64,000 nucleotides of DNA from Phymorhynchus buccinoides. Its lineage: Eukaryota > Mollusca > Gastropoda > Neogastropoda > Raphitomidae. Made by a program: the position numbers and the translations under genes. The DNA is taken from positions 10,299,906-10,363,905 of the forward strand of contig CM065713.1 in the NCBI GenBank assembly GCA_017654935.2, in the 5' to 3' direction. A model generated the notes under the pieces. It saw only the letters and a list, made by a program, of their open reading frames with translations. It ran no database searches and was not told the DNA's origin. This document shows, in pieces, positions 45,570 to 57,724 of this stretch (positions within the stretch are counted from its first letter, which is position 1; the number at the start of each line of letters is the position of its first letter).

Positions 45570-46425
45570 ACATCCTGACACAAAATTGGAAGGGATTCTG
45601 TCTTCTAGTTCACGAGATACAGCTTGAAGAAGAAACATATAGCGCAAAGAAGGAAATTTCGGTTTTCAAGGTCACACTTCAAGGTCAAGGTCAGCATGGT
45701 GATAATTTATGCTCGGATGTTTTCTTCTCTAGGGTATACAGTACCACACACAATCTGAAGCGCTTCTGTCAAGTACCAATGTGGGAAATATGGCTTAAAA
45801 CCCAATGTGTAGACCCCTACCACTTTCAAGGCCTACGGATCGCCCGGACCGTGACCTTGACCTTAATCGGTATGCCACCATCAGAACGGGCATAAGCCAA
45901 AGTACCTTCATGCCAAATTTGAAGACTCTAACACTAACGGTGTGGGAGTTATGGCCCCTGAAAGATTTTCGGTTTTCAAGGTCGTACGCCAAGGTCAAGG
46001 TCACGACGGCAATATGGTTTGCGCGGATGCCTTCCTCTCATGGTGACACACCAGCACACACAATTTGACGTGATTCTGTCAACCCGTTCGAAAGATATCC
46101 TTGGGACAGACAGAAGGAGAAAAAAATGACCCTCCGATTTTCAGGCTCCAGCGATCTTTTTGACCTTGACCTTGATCGGTATGCCATCATCAGAACGGGC
46201 ATAAGCCAAACCACCTTCATACCAAGTTTCAACATCCTATGTTGATCGGTGCCCGAGATATGGCTAAAAATAGATTTTCGGTTTTCAAGGTCGTACGTCA
46301 AGGTCAAGGTCACGACGGCAAAATGGTTTGCGCCGATCTCTTCCTATTAAGGAGGCACACCTTCACACAAAATTTGACGCGATTCGGTCAAGCGGTTCGG
46401 GAGATATCCTTGGGACAGACAGAAA
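45570..46425 (+). repeat. Three diverged tandem units of ~310 bp with AGGTCA direct repeats
   Basis: AAGGTCAAGGTCA at 45681, 45991 and 46300 gives a 309-310-bp period. The inverse TGACCTTGACCTT at 45852 and 46161 has the same period. Shared words: TTCGGTTTTCAAGGTC, GGTATGCCA-CATCAGAACGG, GAGATATCCTTGGGACAGAC. Confidence 0.93.
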
Positions 46426-46597
46426 AAAAAAAGTAGAAAAAAAAATACAAACCAGCCCATCGCAATAGTCTGTCTTGGTGACGGACTAACAAGACAAAAT
46501 ACTGATAATACCGATAGTAAGATGATGAAGACGACTAAAGTACAAAGAGAAGAAAAAGGAGAAGCAAAAAAGAAGCAAAAAGAAGAAGTCGTCTCAC

Positions 46598-46729
46598 CTT
46601 CGTCGGCCTGCTTTCGTCGACGAGGACATTTGACGATGATGTAGATGAGGATGACGCTAGCGATGGTGAAGACGAGAGCACCGATAACACCGCCGAAGAT
46701 CAGACGTTTGCTGACACCTGCCGCTGAGA
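46598..46729 (-). CDS. Transmembrane exon of the IgSF receptor-like gene
   Basis: Acceptor TTTTCATTCAG, donor GTGAGA at 46597, 132 nt, phase 1 to phase 1. In that frame it reads SAAGVSKRLIFGG, a ~23-residue hydrophobic span (LIFGGVIGALVFTIASVIL then IYIIV) and a basic CPRRRKQADE stop-transfer sequence. This is the classic single-pass type I transmembrane exon, with the extracellular side first and the cytoplasm after KCPRRRK. It lies downstream, on the same strand, of the Ig exons at 57725-63033. The next cytoplasmic exon was not found; the best tail candidate is 7984-8130 if the left contig is flipped. Confidence 0.75.
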
Positions 46730-46864
46730 CTGAATGAAAAGGAAAGAAGATAAATAACGATAAACACGAATGGTGTGATAAGACGAGGCATCAGAATCAT
46801 AAACTCCTCCCCCCACCCCGTGAGGATACTGAGGAGGTCTTTTGCATAGTGCGTGCATGCGTGC

Positions 46865-46865
<1 letters not shown>

Positions 46866-46896
<31 letters not shown>
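46866..46896. repeat. (GT)n microsatellite
   Basis: About 30 bp. Confidence 0.95.
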
Positions 46897-46897
<1 letters not shown>

Positions 46898-47530
46898 TGG
46901 ACGCAACTGGAGAAAATCGAAAAACAGGCAAGGCAGGGATCCAGGGGCCGCCCAGGGCCCTGGCAGAGTACAGGGGCAGAGCTGTTGCCCCCCTGAAGCT
47001 GAAGAAAAAGCAAATTATACTCAATTTCAAGCTTATTCCAGGCTTGTAAAGTGATAAATCAACACTTTTTTTCTCCTTGGAATGAATGGCAGATTTGTGG
47101 GTTTTTTTTAAAGCGCATAATATACAAACATTACAATTCATAGTTGACAGAACACTAATGTACAGAAAAACAGTAAATTTTCAAGCTATGTTTCAAGTAA
47201 CCTTCCTTGCTTATGCTTGATTGCATAAAGCTTTTTATGTTTGGATCTGGATCTGGATCTGGATCTGGACGTCGAAAGAGCCTATGAAGGCTATAAACTC
47301 GACGGAAACTGGGAGAGCGCAAATGAGAGTTTGAACTTAATGATTTTTTATTTTATTTTTAATTTTTAAAGTAAACTGTCTGGTGGTATTGACAGTATAT
47401 TACATTTGGCCATAGGCTTTTTCGTAGTATCCAGGCTGGACCAATCCGGCTAGCGAAGCGCTCACCGGGGCGGACCCCGACCGGCACAGCTCCTGCCTTT
47501 CATTTGCCACTATGGCCCCTATCCCTAATT

Positions 47531-48450
47531 TTAATCTTGGGTTGATGCAGGCCCCGAAGGTGAACCGCCTGGCGCTGATGATGCTGCGCTGGCGGGGCCT
47601 GCTGCGATGGAGGCGTCAGTCAACTGATTCCACTCCACTATAGATCTGACAAAGAAGGAGTTTTTGAACTGTTCAGTGTGGCTAGGTGGTACTTTGAAGC
47701 CTCTGGAGTTACATACTGCATGTCTCTGTATAATGTTCTCACTTGCATACTGTTGAAATTTAGTAGGTCTGATCTTTCTGCGATTGGAGGCTACAGGTGT
47801 TAAGAAGTCCTCAGGCGGTAGAGCGGGGATCAGACCGTCAGCCACTTTGTGCAGTAGGTTGAGACGTTGTTGCTTGCGGCGCTCTTGCAGTGTTGTAAGA
47901 TTTAGGTCAGCCAGCATCTTGGTTACGCATCCAGGGCTTCTGGAATTGTAGTCCTTCGTGATGAAGCGTGCTGCTTGCCTCTGAACGCGCTCAAGCCTGT
48001 CGCCATCCTGCTTATTGTATGGGTCCCACACAGTCGCCGCATATTCAAGTCTGGATCGTATTAGTGCTATGTAGGCCAGACGCCTGCACTCTGGTGGACA
48101 GTTCCTGAGGTTCCGGCGCAAAAAGCCCACCATAGATCCAGCTTTCTTGCAGACGTAGTTTATGTGGGTGGTCCATTTAAGATCTGACGACAGGTGAACA
48201 CCAAGATACTGACTATGTTGAACTTCTTGAAGTGGAGTCCCGCCTAACGTGTAGATGAACTGGGATTTTTTCCTGATGGAAAGGATTGTGCATTTAGATG
48301 GATTAAAATGCATGCCCCACGTTTTCGCCCAGGTTTCAAGTTGTTTCAGATCGTCTTGCAGTGTGAGGTGATCCTGGAAGCTGGTAATCTCCCGGTAGAG
48401 CAGACAGTCATCAGCGAACAACAAAACTGAGGATTTTACGCTGTCTGGTC
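47531..48450 (-). mobile_element. 5'-truncated non-LTR retrotransposon (RT from FADD to C-terminus)
   Basis: One open frame of about 300 codons begins inside the RT palm (PDSVKSSVLLFADDCLLYRE). It continues through NPSKCTILSIRKKSQF, HSQYLGVHLSSDLKW, RSRLEYAATVWDPY, QRQAARFITKDY and ALPPEDFLTP to EQFKNSFFVRSIVEWNQL. These are hallmarks of Jockey/CR1-group ORF2 proteins. Everything before the FADD box is missing, as expected of incomplete target-primed reverse transcription. The frame has no stop or frameshift, so the insertion is fairly young. It is related to 22941-23312. Confidence 0.9.
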
Positions 48451-49023
48451 GTTCAAGTGTTTATTATTTTTATCTGAGTAAGTTTTGTTTTTTACATTAC
48501 TACTTGCACTCACGTATTTCACCTATTATCATTTTCGCTGTCTGTGAGAAAGACCATTGTTCTCGTGATTCTCCTCTTGATAGTAAACACTAGCAAAGAT
48601 TTACGATAGGAACGCCTTTGGTTCACAAAGAAATTTTGCGCGCAGTTATTGCGACTGAAACTTCCGGCTGCTATTTTCTTCTTCTCAACTGAAGAGCGAC
48701 GTTGCTTGGAAGAGAGAAAATAAAGTTTTACGCCCTCTTGGGCCTTTCGGCCATGTGGGGCTAACGTTGCTTGGAACAGAAACGAAATGAACTTTGAATC
48801 AAATTTTTTTTTGGTGGGTCAAAATTTTTAAAAACAGGCACCGCCTGGTTTTCAAATTTTCAAAAACTTCAAACATTTTTTTTAAACAGGCGCCGCCTCG
48901 CATCCGAGGCAAGGTTGCATCTATGTGTGTGTGATTGTGCGATATACGTCTGTATGTTTGTATGTATGCATGTAATTTGTGCATATTATGTGTGTGCAAC
49001 TACACAAAATGACTGAAACACAC

Positions 49024-49411
49024 GGGTGCAACTACACAAAATGAAAAAAAAACCTGAAAGGCCGGGGTCTAGGGGCAATGTCCCCCTGCAGCTGGAAAAA
49101 AAAAAGATTTACGAAGGCATTTTAGTTGGCTTTTTCCACAAAATATACAGATGCTTATCTTAAAGTGCTTAAAGACCCCGCACGTCACGTGTCACATTCC
49201 CTCTTATGCTAAGAAGCTTTCTTAAGATTCCTTACTAGCTATAAGAGGGAAAACACGTGAAAAGCGTGATTTTGACACGTGACGTGCGGGGTCTTTAAAA
49301 AATACAGTAGACACACAAAGATCTTGTTTGACAAATTTAAAAAAAAGGAAATTCCTGTTCTGGTAAAATTCAAAAACAGGAAATCCTCGTATACCAGGAA
49401 AAGTTGCACCC
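49024..49411 (+). mobile_element. GGGTGCAAC element, copy 3, with MITE inside
   Basis: Ends GGGTGCAAC (49024) and GTTGCACCC (49411). Without the internal 130-bp MITE it would be about 258 bp, like copy 2. Confidence 0.85.
49169..49298. mobile_element. CACGTCACGTG MITE inserted at TTAA
   Basis: TTAA at both edges. Arms AAAGACCCCGCACGTCACGT and ACGTGACGTGCGGGGTCTTT are perfect. Copies 1 and 2 of the host element have AAGTGTTTGAAAAATAC at this place, the empty site. Confidence 0.92.
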
Positions 49412-49479
49412 ATGACTGTGTATGTATGTAATTTGTGTGTGTGTACTTAAGTGTTCCTGTGTGTGTGTGTGGCGGTGGG

Positions 49480-49483
<4 letters not shown>

Positions 49484-49512
<29 letters not shown>
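49484..49512 (+). repeat. Poly-G run
   Basis: About 29 G between GT-rich segments. Confidence 0.93.
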
Positions 49513-49513
<1 letters not shown>

Positions 49514-50109
49514 GGGATGCTGTGTGGGTATGTGTGCTTGCATGTGTATGATTATATGTCTGCACTGGAGAGATTGTGTTTGGCTGGAAAGAGAGAGGGA
49601 GTGGGTGTGTGAGTATGTGCCTGAATGTGAGTGCGTGTGTGTGTTTGTGTACGTGTTTGTGTGTGCACGCGCGTGCTTGTACAAGGGTATGCTTGTGTGA
49701 GTGTGCGTGCGTTTTCAGTCAGAATGTGTTTCTGTGCGCTTGATGACTTTGTGTGTCAAGTCAAGTCAAAATTTTATTTCCAGATGGGAACATTGTATAA
49801 GCAAAACATGCTTTTTTTTCAACAAGCCATCCATAAAAAAATGATGTAAAGAAAAAATAAAAGAACTAAACATTCCAAAGTAGCGAACAAGAAAAGGAAA
49901 ATATACAAGTAAACAATTAATTAAAGAAACAAGCAAATATTCCACACACAAAAACAGGAAAAAGGATGGGGACTGGGCGAATAGCATATTATGTACAATA
50001 TATACATCAACATCAACAACGAAACATTTAAAACATCACATTTACTTACCAAAATATGTTATGTAGGCTACGTTTCCATTCTTTTAAATAATTGGAATAA
50101 AGTTATCAA

Positions 50110-50500
50110 TTATGTTCTGTTAAAGAGATACATTTTAATTTTTTTCTTGAAGTAGTTCTTGTTTTTCATGTTTTTTAAAATGGAGGGTAGTTTGTTCCAT
50201 AAATCTCCACCCGAATAGAGGAGACTAGATTTGAATAGATTATTATTTGGTCGAGGGAATGAGAGTAAATGGGTGTGTCTGCTTGTGTTTGTCGTAAATT
50301 TATCTGTTATCTTTTTTGGAGCATTTCCGTTGACAATATTATGCATGCAGATTGCCTTTTTGAGGAAAAGTCTGTCTTGAAAAGTTAGTATATCTAGTTG
50401 TTTATAGTCTTCATAGGTAAGTGAACTTGATTTTAATAAAATTATTTTAATTGCTTTTTTGTACATACGATTGATAATCTTTAAATTTGTATCACTTTGT
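50110..50500 (-). pseudogene. Non-LTR retrotransposon C-terminal fragment (CR1/L2-like)
   Basis: The frame reads INRMYKKAIKIILLKSSSLT, DILTFQDRLFLKKAICMHNI, LLSFPRPNNNLFKSSLLYSG and DLWNKLPSILKNMKN, the usual C-terminal region after the RT domain (R-A...L...W-N-x-LP). The RT core is absent. The ORF's first ~45 residues are family S sequence and are not part of it. Confidence 0.7.
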
Positions 50501-50559
50501 GGTTCTGTGTGTGTATGTCCGTGTGCAAGAAAGGAAAAATGTGGAAGGGTTTCATTAAA

Positions 50560-50695
50560 AAAAAAGGCAGGAGAATGGACCAATAAGGGGGAGAAAGATA
50601 GACAATGACAGAAAGCAAGGGGAAATAACAAAGAGTCAAAGAGAGAGACATATTAGAGAAGTTACAAGCACAGACTTCCAGAAGGTGGGGGAACT
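50560..50695 (-). mobile_element. Family S, 5' module
   Basis: AGGCAGGAGAATGGACCAAT to CAGAAGGTGGGGGAAC, truncated where the next copy starts. Confidence 0.75.
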
Positions 50696-51010
50696 TCTTC
50701 TTCTGCGTTCCCGGGCCATAAGGCCACAATGGGTACGTATGTGTCCATTTTCCAGTTTTCACTGGTCTCCTCGCTGCATTCAGCCGCTACATTCCGATTT
50801 CGGAGGAGCCCAAAGGAAAAACCTATATGGAAGATTTTTTGGGGGAAAAAAGGCAGGAGAATCTCAGAATGGGACAAAAGTCAGAAAGATAGTAGATGAT
50901 AGAAAGCAAGGGAAAAAGGCAGAGTCAAAGAGAGAGACAGAGTAGAGGAAGCTACAAGCACAGAACTTCCAGAAGGTGGGGGAACTATTTATATGAAAGA
51001 AGAAGAAGAA
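50696..51010 (-). mobile_element. Family S, type b copy
   Basis: Tail TTCTTCTTCTGCGTTCCCGG through CATTCCGATTTCGGAGGAGC to GGTGGGGGAACTATTTATA. It is inserted within the preceding copy. Confidence 0.82.
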
Positions 51011-51159
51011 TCATAAGCTTACAACTGTCAGATAGATGACATTACATAAAGTAAGTATTATGAGAAAGAATCAGAATCATAAAAATCAATATAAACTGGC
51101 CCCCCAAACCCCCAGAGACATACTGTAAGAAATACACGGAAGGTGTGGGGGGGGGGGGA

Positions 51160-51163
51160 GGAA

Positions 51164-51253
<90 letters not shown>

Positions 51254-51535
51254 AAAAAAGAGAGAGAGAGAGAGAAATAAAAAAAGAAAGAGAGAAATAA
51301 AGAAAATCGAGAGAGAGAGAAATAATAAAGACACCAAAATAGAGAGAGAGAGAGAAAGAGAGAAGATAAAAATAAAAAGAGAGAGAGAGAGAGAGAAAAA
51401 TAAAGAGAGAGAGAGAGAAATAAAAAGATTGAGAGAGAGAGAGAGAGAGAGAAGAGAGGAAGAGAGAGAGACGAGAGAGAGAGAAGAGAGAGAGAAATAA
51501 AAAAGAGAGAGAGAGAGTGAGATAGAGATACGGAG
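51160..51535. repeat. (GA)n microsatellite with GAAATAAA interruptions
   Basis: Lies directly downstream of the retrotransposon 3' end at 51540. Confidence 0.96.
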
Positions 51536-51539
51536 ATAC

Positions 51540-52060
51540 GGATATTTAATCAATCAAGGCCATAGCCCCTCATGAGGGGGTGATACAATATAACATAGTC
51601 AGGCATAATCAGACATAATAAATAATAAGTACACACAAAGCAAAACATAAGCATAACATGTGGGAATCATCAACCTCTAACTGCATAAGGTAGACCTGAT
51701 TTTAAAGGCTTTATACAAATAGACTGCAAACATTTTAACGACTTGTTCATTGGTTGACGACATTAACATTCCTAATCTAAACAAAGACGGTTGGCTGTAA
51801 TACTTCCGAGGTATTAACTGAAACCTGAGATCACTCAATACAGGACAAGAAAAAACAAAATGAATTTCATTTTCTGAGGCACATTTACATAATGGACAAA
51901 TAAGGTCTCTCTCAACATGACGTCTATAACGGTAGTAATGTATCAGTAGGTCAGAAACTCCAAATCTGAATCTAGTCATAATAAATTTTAAATGTTTGTT
52001 AATATTCATAGATAAGTAAGTCGGAACACAATGATTCACATTAATTTGCCTAAACAAGTC
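51540..52060 (-). pseudogene. Non-LTR retrotransposon C-terminus with CCHC motif and 3' UTR
   Basis: The frame 52057-51677 contains FRFGVSDLLIHYYRYRRH and DLICPLCKCASENEIHFVFS-CPVL, a C-x2-C...H...C knuckle typical of ORF2 C-termini. The 3' UTR runs to GGGCTATGGCCTTGATTGAT near 51545. RT sequences are missing. Confidence 0.75.
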
Positions 52061-52284
52061 AAATCTATTACTATTATCAATTCGGCTAGAGCATAATTCC
52101 TGCCACTGACAATCAAATCATCCTAGCACGTAGCACACACTTAAAACTATTGATATCTTCTACCCCTTGATTAAGCCAAATATAACCAAATCCTAGTTAA
52201 TAAAGTTTACATTTCACTTTAGACACCCAATTAATTTTACCTCTCATATCTAAAATGTACAACATATTATATGCCTTCTTTGGA

Positions 52285-53040
<756 letters not shown>

Positions 53041-53063
53041 ATACAAACGGGTGGAAGACTTAC

Positions 53064-53103
53064 GCCTGTCGCCATACATCTTCGCCATCATCAGTAGTAC
53101 TTC
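53064..53103 (-). CDS. Small linker-like exon of the IgSF gene (tentative)
   Basis: Acceptor TTTTTCCCTTCAG and donor GTAAGT bound a 40-nt exon. Entered in phase 1 it reads GSTTDDGEDVWRQA, whose GS(S/T)T start resembles the exon at 55459-55530. It then leaves in phase 2, which does not match the phase-1 transmembrane exon, so another exon must intervene or this call is wrong. It lies at the edge of the GA minisatellite. Confidence 0.4.
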
Positions 53104-53279
53104 CTGAAGGGAAAAACAAAATGAGCACATAGTAAGAAATACACCCCCCGCCCCACACACACACTCACACCCACACACACCACCCACACACACGCCCCCC
53201 CCCCCCCCCCCCCCACCACCACACACACACACACACTATCTCTTTCATACAAAACACGACAGAACAATCATAATAATAA

Positions 53280-53345
53280 TACATAGTATTTATATAGCGC
53301 CTTTCTTTAGAATTAAACTCAAGGCGCTCACATTCACTGATTCAC
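53280..53345. repeat. TATATAGCGC-type element end
   Basis: AATAATAATACATAGTATTT-ATATAGCGCC with GGCGCT downstream; a related end is at 61965-62030 and a looser one at 54725-54782. Confidence 0.5.
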
Positions 53346-53554
53346 ACGCAATTGGGCTAACATACACATTCATTCGATCATCATCTAATTAATGTGAAAA
53401 GTTACAGAGAGAGAAAGCTCTTTGAAACAAGTGAGTTTTCATTTGGGTTTTGAAAGCGGGAAGTGCTGAATTGTGACGGAGGTGAACAGGCAAGGAGTTC
53501 CAGACAGTGGGGGTGCAAAAACTAAATTCAACATAAAAACTCTTTATTCTGACC

Positions 53555-53640
53555 CATTCAACTGATTTCAGAGGAGCTCAAAGGAGAAAACTATATGGAA
53601 GACTTGGGGTTTTTTTTCCCGGGGGGAGGGGGGGGGGGAG
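53555..53640 (-). mobile_element. Family S, type b fragment
   Basis: CAGAGGAGCTCAAAGGAGAA...GGAAGACTTG only. Confidence 0.6.
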
Positions 53641-53748
53641 GCAAGAGAAAATGGTCCAAAAATTCAGAAAAAATAATTTATTAGAGCTCTCAAAACTTGT
53701 TTTGGTAATGAATAGATTCAAATCTCATGCTTGAAGTGTATGATCACA

Positions 53749-53992
53749 TTAACCCTTTCGCTGCCAGCCATTTTATAGCCAAAAATACCATTAAACTTAC
53801 TTGGGCAGAGAAAAACAAAATCTGCAATATTGCGAATTCCTCTGTGACATGTATAACATTAGATCTATTTTGACCTCCCAAAATAAAGAAAATAGGGTCT
53901 TCAGATAACAGGCCCTGATTTGATGCTTTTTAGTGACATGCATGTTAAACCATTGTGGTGCCAAAATGCGACATTGGCGGTGAAAGGGTTAA
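53749..53992. mobile_element. TTAACCCTTTC MITE
   Basis: TTAACCCTTTCGCTGCCA and TGGCGGTGAAAGGGTTAA ends, 244 bp with TTAA flanks. Confidence 0.85.
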
Positions 53993-54371
53993 ATACTCAT
54001 GTTCTAATAGGAGAATTGATATATTTGTGTTGCTTTGTGGACATGTAATTTTACCTGCTGCTTATAAACTGGTGGCGCCTTATATGTGGATAAATACCTA
54101 ATGTGTTGTCAATTTAAGGGACGCGGCTTATATACAGGTGCGTCTTACAGTCCAGTTTTTACAGTAAGGCCGGGTTCACATTAGACGCGTAAGTTCCGTA
54201 CGGAAAACCCCAAATAAGTGGAAGAAAGAAGGATAAAAGTTGACGCATATTCGGACACGTGCGCAAATCTTTTCCCTTCTTAGCTTCACTTATTTCTGGA
54301 TTGCGCACGGGTTTCCGCACGGAATATCCGCTTATGTGTCTACATGGCCTTAGTATTATGCATTGCAGGCA

Positions 54372-54373
<2 letters not shown>

Positions 54374-54441
<68 letters not shown>
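54374..54441. repeat. (GT)n microsatellite
   Basis: About 68 bp pure. Confidence 0.98.
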
Positions 54442-54445
<4 letters not shown>

Positions 54446-54541
54446 TGCTGGACGTGTGTGCGTTGTTTTTGTGTGTACGTGAATATTATGCTGTTATTTC
54501 ATGCTTGTGAATTGTGTGACAATGCATACGTGTATTAGGCC

Positions 54542-54626
<85 letters not shown>

Positions 54627-54627
54627 C
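54542..54627. repeat. (TAG)n microsatellite
   Basis: About 28 triplets, one interrupted. Confidence 0.98.
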
Positions 54628-54782
54628 ACAGCAGTTGTTGTCGTTGATTGATATGTGTATCGTTTTGTCTGCTGATGTAATTGGATTTTTGCTTCATGTT
54701 TTTATTCCATTTCAATGTTGTGTAAAGCGCCCTGTAGCCTACATAGTAGGATGGGCGCTATACACATTTTCCTCATTATTAT

Positions 54783-55330
54783 TACTAGCGCAACGCCTAG
54801 TACTGGTAACGCCTAGTAACGGTAATGCCAAGTACTGGTAACGCTGAGTACAGCAAATTTGAAGCGATTCGGTTAAGAAACGGCGGAGTTATAAGGCCCC
54901 GTTTCCCGTTGGCGCCGCTCTGAGAGTGACGCGCTCTCCCGATTCTCTTCAAATTTGCTGCCAGGCTTTGCCCGCGCCAAAGCAAGTCTGACAGCACATT
55001 TGAGGCGATTCGGTTAAGAAACGGCGGAGTTATTCATGAAAAGGTGAAGCGGAGTATAGCGTGCGCGTTTCTTAACCGATTCGCTTCGGGTTTGGTACAC
55101 GGATAGTGACCGTCCCCGGTCATCTTCCTGCCAAATTCGAAGGCAATCGGTCCAGAAACACCGGAGATACGGGCGCCGAGAGGCCGGCGGATGCGCATTT
55201 CGCGCATTTGCCGAACGGCGCAAATGGCACGGCCGCCTCGGTTGCCGTTGCCATCGCCCCGTTAGGGCTCACAGCAAATTTGAAGCGATTTGGTCGAAAA
55301 AGGGCGGAGTTATAAGGCCCGTTTTGTGTT
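54783..55330. repeat. CGGTTAAGAAACGGCGGAG repeats and GGTAACGCC tandem
   Basis: Inverse of 9385-9640 at its left. AAATTTGA-GCGATTCGGTTAAG followed by GGCGGAGTTATAAGGCCC recurs two or three times further right. Confidence 0.65.
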
Positions 55331-55458
55331 TCAGACAGACACACACACGGTCGGACACTTGGCTCTTTACTATACACACACGGACGGACACTTGGCTTTT
55401 GACTATATGATGAATATTATTCCTAGCGTTGAGCCATCGTCCGTGGCCTTACCTTTAC

Positions 55459-55530
55459 CTGCAGGGAGGACCGTAGTGCTCTTCAGCTGAGAGTCAGTCA
55501 CACTGACCCAGACCACAGGAGTGGATGAAC
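55459..55530 (-). CDS. Linker/stalk exon of the IgSF gene
   Basis: Acceptor TTTACATGCAG and donor GTAAAG (with an alternative GTAAGG 6 nt on) bound 72 nt, phase 1 in and phase 1 out. Entered with a G it reads GSSTPVVWVSVTDSQLKSTT then VLPAG, a Ser/Thr/Val-rich segment without cysteine. That suits the stalk between Ig domain and membrane or the first strand of another domain. Phase agrees with the Ig exon end at 57725. Confidence 0.5.
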
Positions 55531-55549
55531 CTGCATGTAAACCAAGGTA

Positions 55550-55835
55550 AATAGTTCCCCCACCTTCTGGAAGTTCTGTGCTTGTAACTTACCTCTAATC
55601 TGTCACTGTCTTTGACTCTGCCTTTTCCCTTTGCTTACTGTCATTTACTATCTTTCTGCCTTACCGGTCCATTCTCCTGCCCTTTTTCCATGAGACACTT
55701 TCAAAAAGATTTCCTCCAGCCGAAGTCGGACTTGCTGGGCCTAACTATTTCTTAGTTAGGCGCATAACGGCAGCATGACGCATCTGCGCTCATAATTGAC
55801 AGGAAACTGTCTAAGCGATCGAACAAGAAGAAGAA
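55550..55835 (+). mobile_element. Family S, type a copy
   Basis: Begins at AAATAGTTCCCCCACC (5' end missing), ends GATCGAACAAGAAGAAGAAG. It begins 20 bp upstream of the 55530 acceptor. Confidence 0.8.
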
Positions 55836-55839
55836 GACT

Positions 55840-56640
55840 CATTGAGAAATTATGATGTAGGGGTCTGTGCGCATTGGATCAGCAAGTTCCGTACAGGAAC
55901 TCTCTTTAATTATTATTAGGATTCTACCCTTTATATACTATACTATTGCATTTGTAAGAATTTTTATTATTTTATTCTTCCCCTTTTTGTGTCAGATTCG
56001 GCTGAAATTTTCAGGAAAGTTGCAGGACCATGTGGGTATATATCAAATTTGAAATATTAAATGATTTTGCGAAAAGTTTCGGCAAAATGTGGTTGAAAAA
56101 AAGTGCAAATTCGGCGAAATTTCAATCTTGAATATCTCAAAAACGGCAGAACGGAATGTGTTCATATTTTCAGTATTTGCTTAAAAACAGAATTTCAACA
56201 TGTCCAGTATAAAATTAAACCGGAAGCATGAACCAGAAGTGCTCCAGCTAGGAACGTGCAGCTTTCATTTGGCTCACGGAATAGCCCAAAACCGGAAGTT
56301 ACGTCATAAAACTAACCACTGGATATTGTAGCCCTTATGTTGGTCCAGGTCGGAAAGGAGTTTGGTGATGATATGCTAAATAGCTTGGAAGTTATTGTTT
56401 ATTGGAAGTTATTCTTTTTGGAAGTTATTCAAATGTATGCAAATTGGGTTGTACCTTCATTTATTTTCATTTATGGAATTTTTAATTTTTCATCCGACTT
56501 CACTGAAATTTGTTGGAAAATTGAAGGACACTATTCTAATGCTACGTTTCCAATATTAAAACGATTGGCCCAAATCTTGCTAAAATATGTCCAATTTGGG
56601 CCAAACTTTAATCTTGAATAACTCGAAAACGGCAGCATGG
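55840..56640. other. Gene-less AT-rich stretch with an internal repeat
   Basis: GGCTGAAATTTTCAGGAAA...AATCTTGAATATCTCAAAAACGGCAG (55990-56150) is echoed by 56500-56632 (AATCTTGAATAACTCGAAAA). No exon recognised. Confidence 0.5.
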
Positions 56641-56689
56641 AAAAAATACAGTAGACACACAAACATCTTGTTTGACAAAGTTCAACTTC

Positions 56690-56842
56690 CTCGAAGTCGG
56701 AGTGTGGCTGCCCACGTGGCGGGGTGTGGGGTGCGTGTAATCAAAAACGGTCACACACGTAATGTTCTCATCCTTAAGCTGTTGCATTTGCAACGTAGCG
56801 TTCAAGTGCTTCGGCTGTTGGGATGATCCCTGAAGTCTTTAA
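56690..56842 (+). mobile_element. Dispersed repeat (GTGTGGCTGCCCACGTGGCG), copy 2
   Basis: Counterpart of 8790-8945. Confidence 0.65.
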
Positions 56843-57405
56843 CCTAACCCTTTCATCACCAATGTCGCATTTGAGCACCACACCAATTTAACACCCTTGT
56901 CACTAAAAGGCAGGAAGTCAGGATCTGCTATCCAACCACCTTAATATGTTGTTAACTTTCGGAGAACTTCTTCTTCGATTGCTCAGGCAGTTTCCTGTCA
57001 ACTATGAGCGCAGATGCGTCATGCTGCCGTTAAGCGCCTAACTAAGAAACAGTTAGGCTCAGCAAGTCCGACTTTGGCTGGGGGAAATGTTTTTGAAAGT
57101 GTTTCTTGAAAAAAGGCAGGAAAGTGGACCGGTAAGGCAGAAAGATAGCAGATGACAGTAAGCAAAGGGAAAAGACACTCAAAGAGAGTGGCAGGTTAGA
57201 GGAAGCTACAAGCACAGAACTTCCAGACGGTGGGGGAACTATTTATAAGAAAGACCCCCCCGGTATCCCCACGGGGTGACTTCCGGAGATAAGGAGAGAC
57301 ATTATTTGATAGACATGTCACAGGGGGATTCACAGCATTGCAGACCCCAAGTTTTCTTCACCCAGGTAAGCTTGACGAAGAAAAGTTTTCGATGAAAAAT
57401 GGCTG
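56843..57405. mobile_element. TTAACCCTTTC MITE interrupted by a family S copy
   Basis: Left part AACCCTTTCATCACCAATGT to CCAACCACC (to ~56945) and right part CAGGGGGATTCACAGCATTG to AAAAATGGCTG (57310-57405) flank the SINE at 56966-57287. Confidence 0.65.
56966..57287 (-). mobile_element. Family S, type a copy
   Basis: TTCTTCTTCGATTGCTCAGG to CCGGTATCCCCACGGGG. Confidence 0.87.
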
Positions 57406-57477
57406 CTCCAGGCCCCCCCAAAAAAGTTAAGCCAGGGCTAGACGACAACAACAACAACAACAAAGTTCAACTCACCA

Positions 57478-57714
57478 TTCTTCTTCTTCTGCGTTCCCAG
57501 GCCATATGGCCATAATGGGCAATGTACGTATGTGTCCGTTTTTCAGTTTTCACTGGTCTACCCGCTGAGCCGACACATTCCGATTTTGGAGGAGCTCAAG
57601 GGAGAAAAGTTATTTGAAGATGTTTTTGAAAAAAGGCGGGAGAATGGGGCCAACAAGTCAGAAAGATAGTAGATGGGAAAAGACAGAGTCAAAGAGAGTG
57701 GCATCCCCACAGGG
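57478..57714 (-). mobile_element. Family S, type b copy beside an exon
   Basis: Runs from TTCTTCTTCTGCGTTCCCAG to GCATCCCCACAGGG, ending 10 bp from the donor of the Ig exon at 57725. The 5' module is internally shortened. Confidence 0.82.
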
Positions 57715-57724
57715 AGTAACTCAC

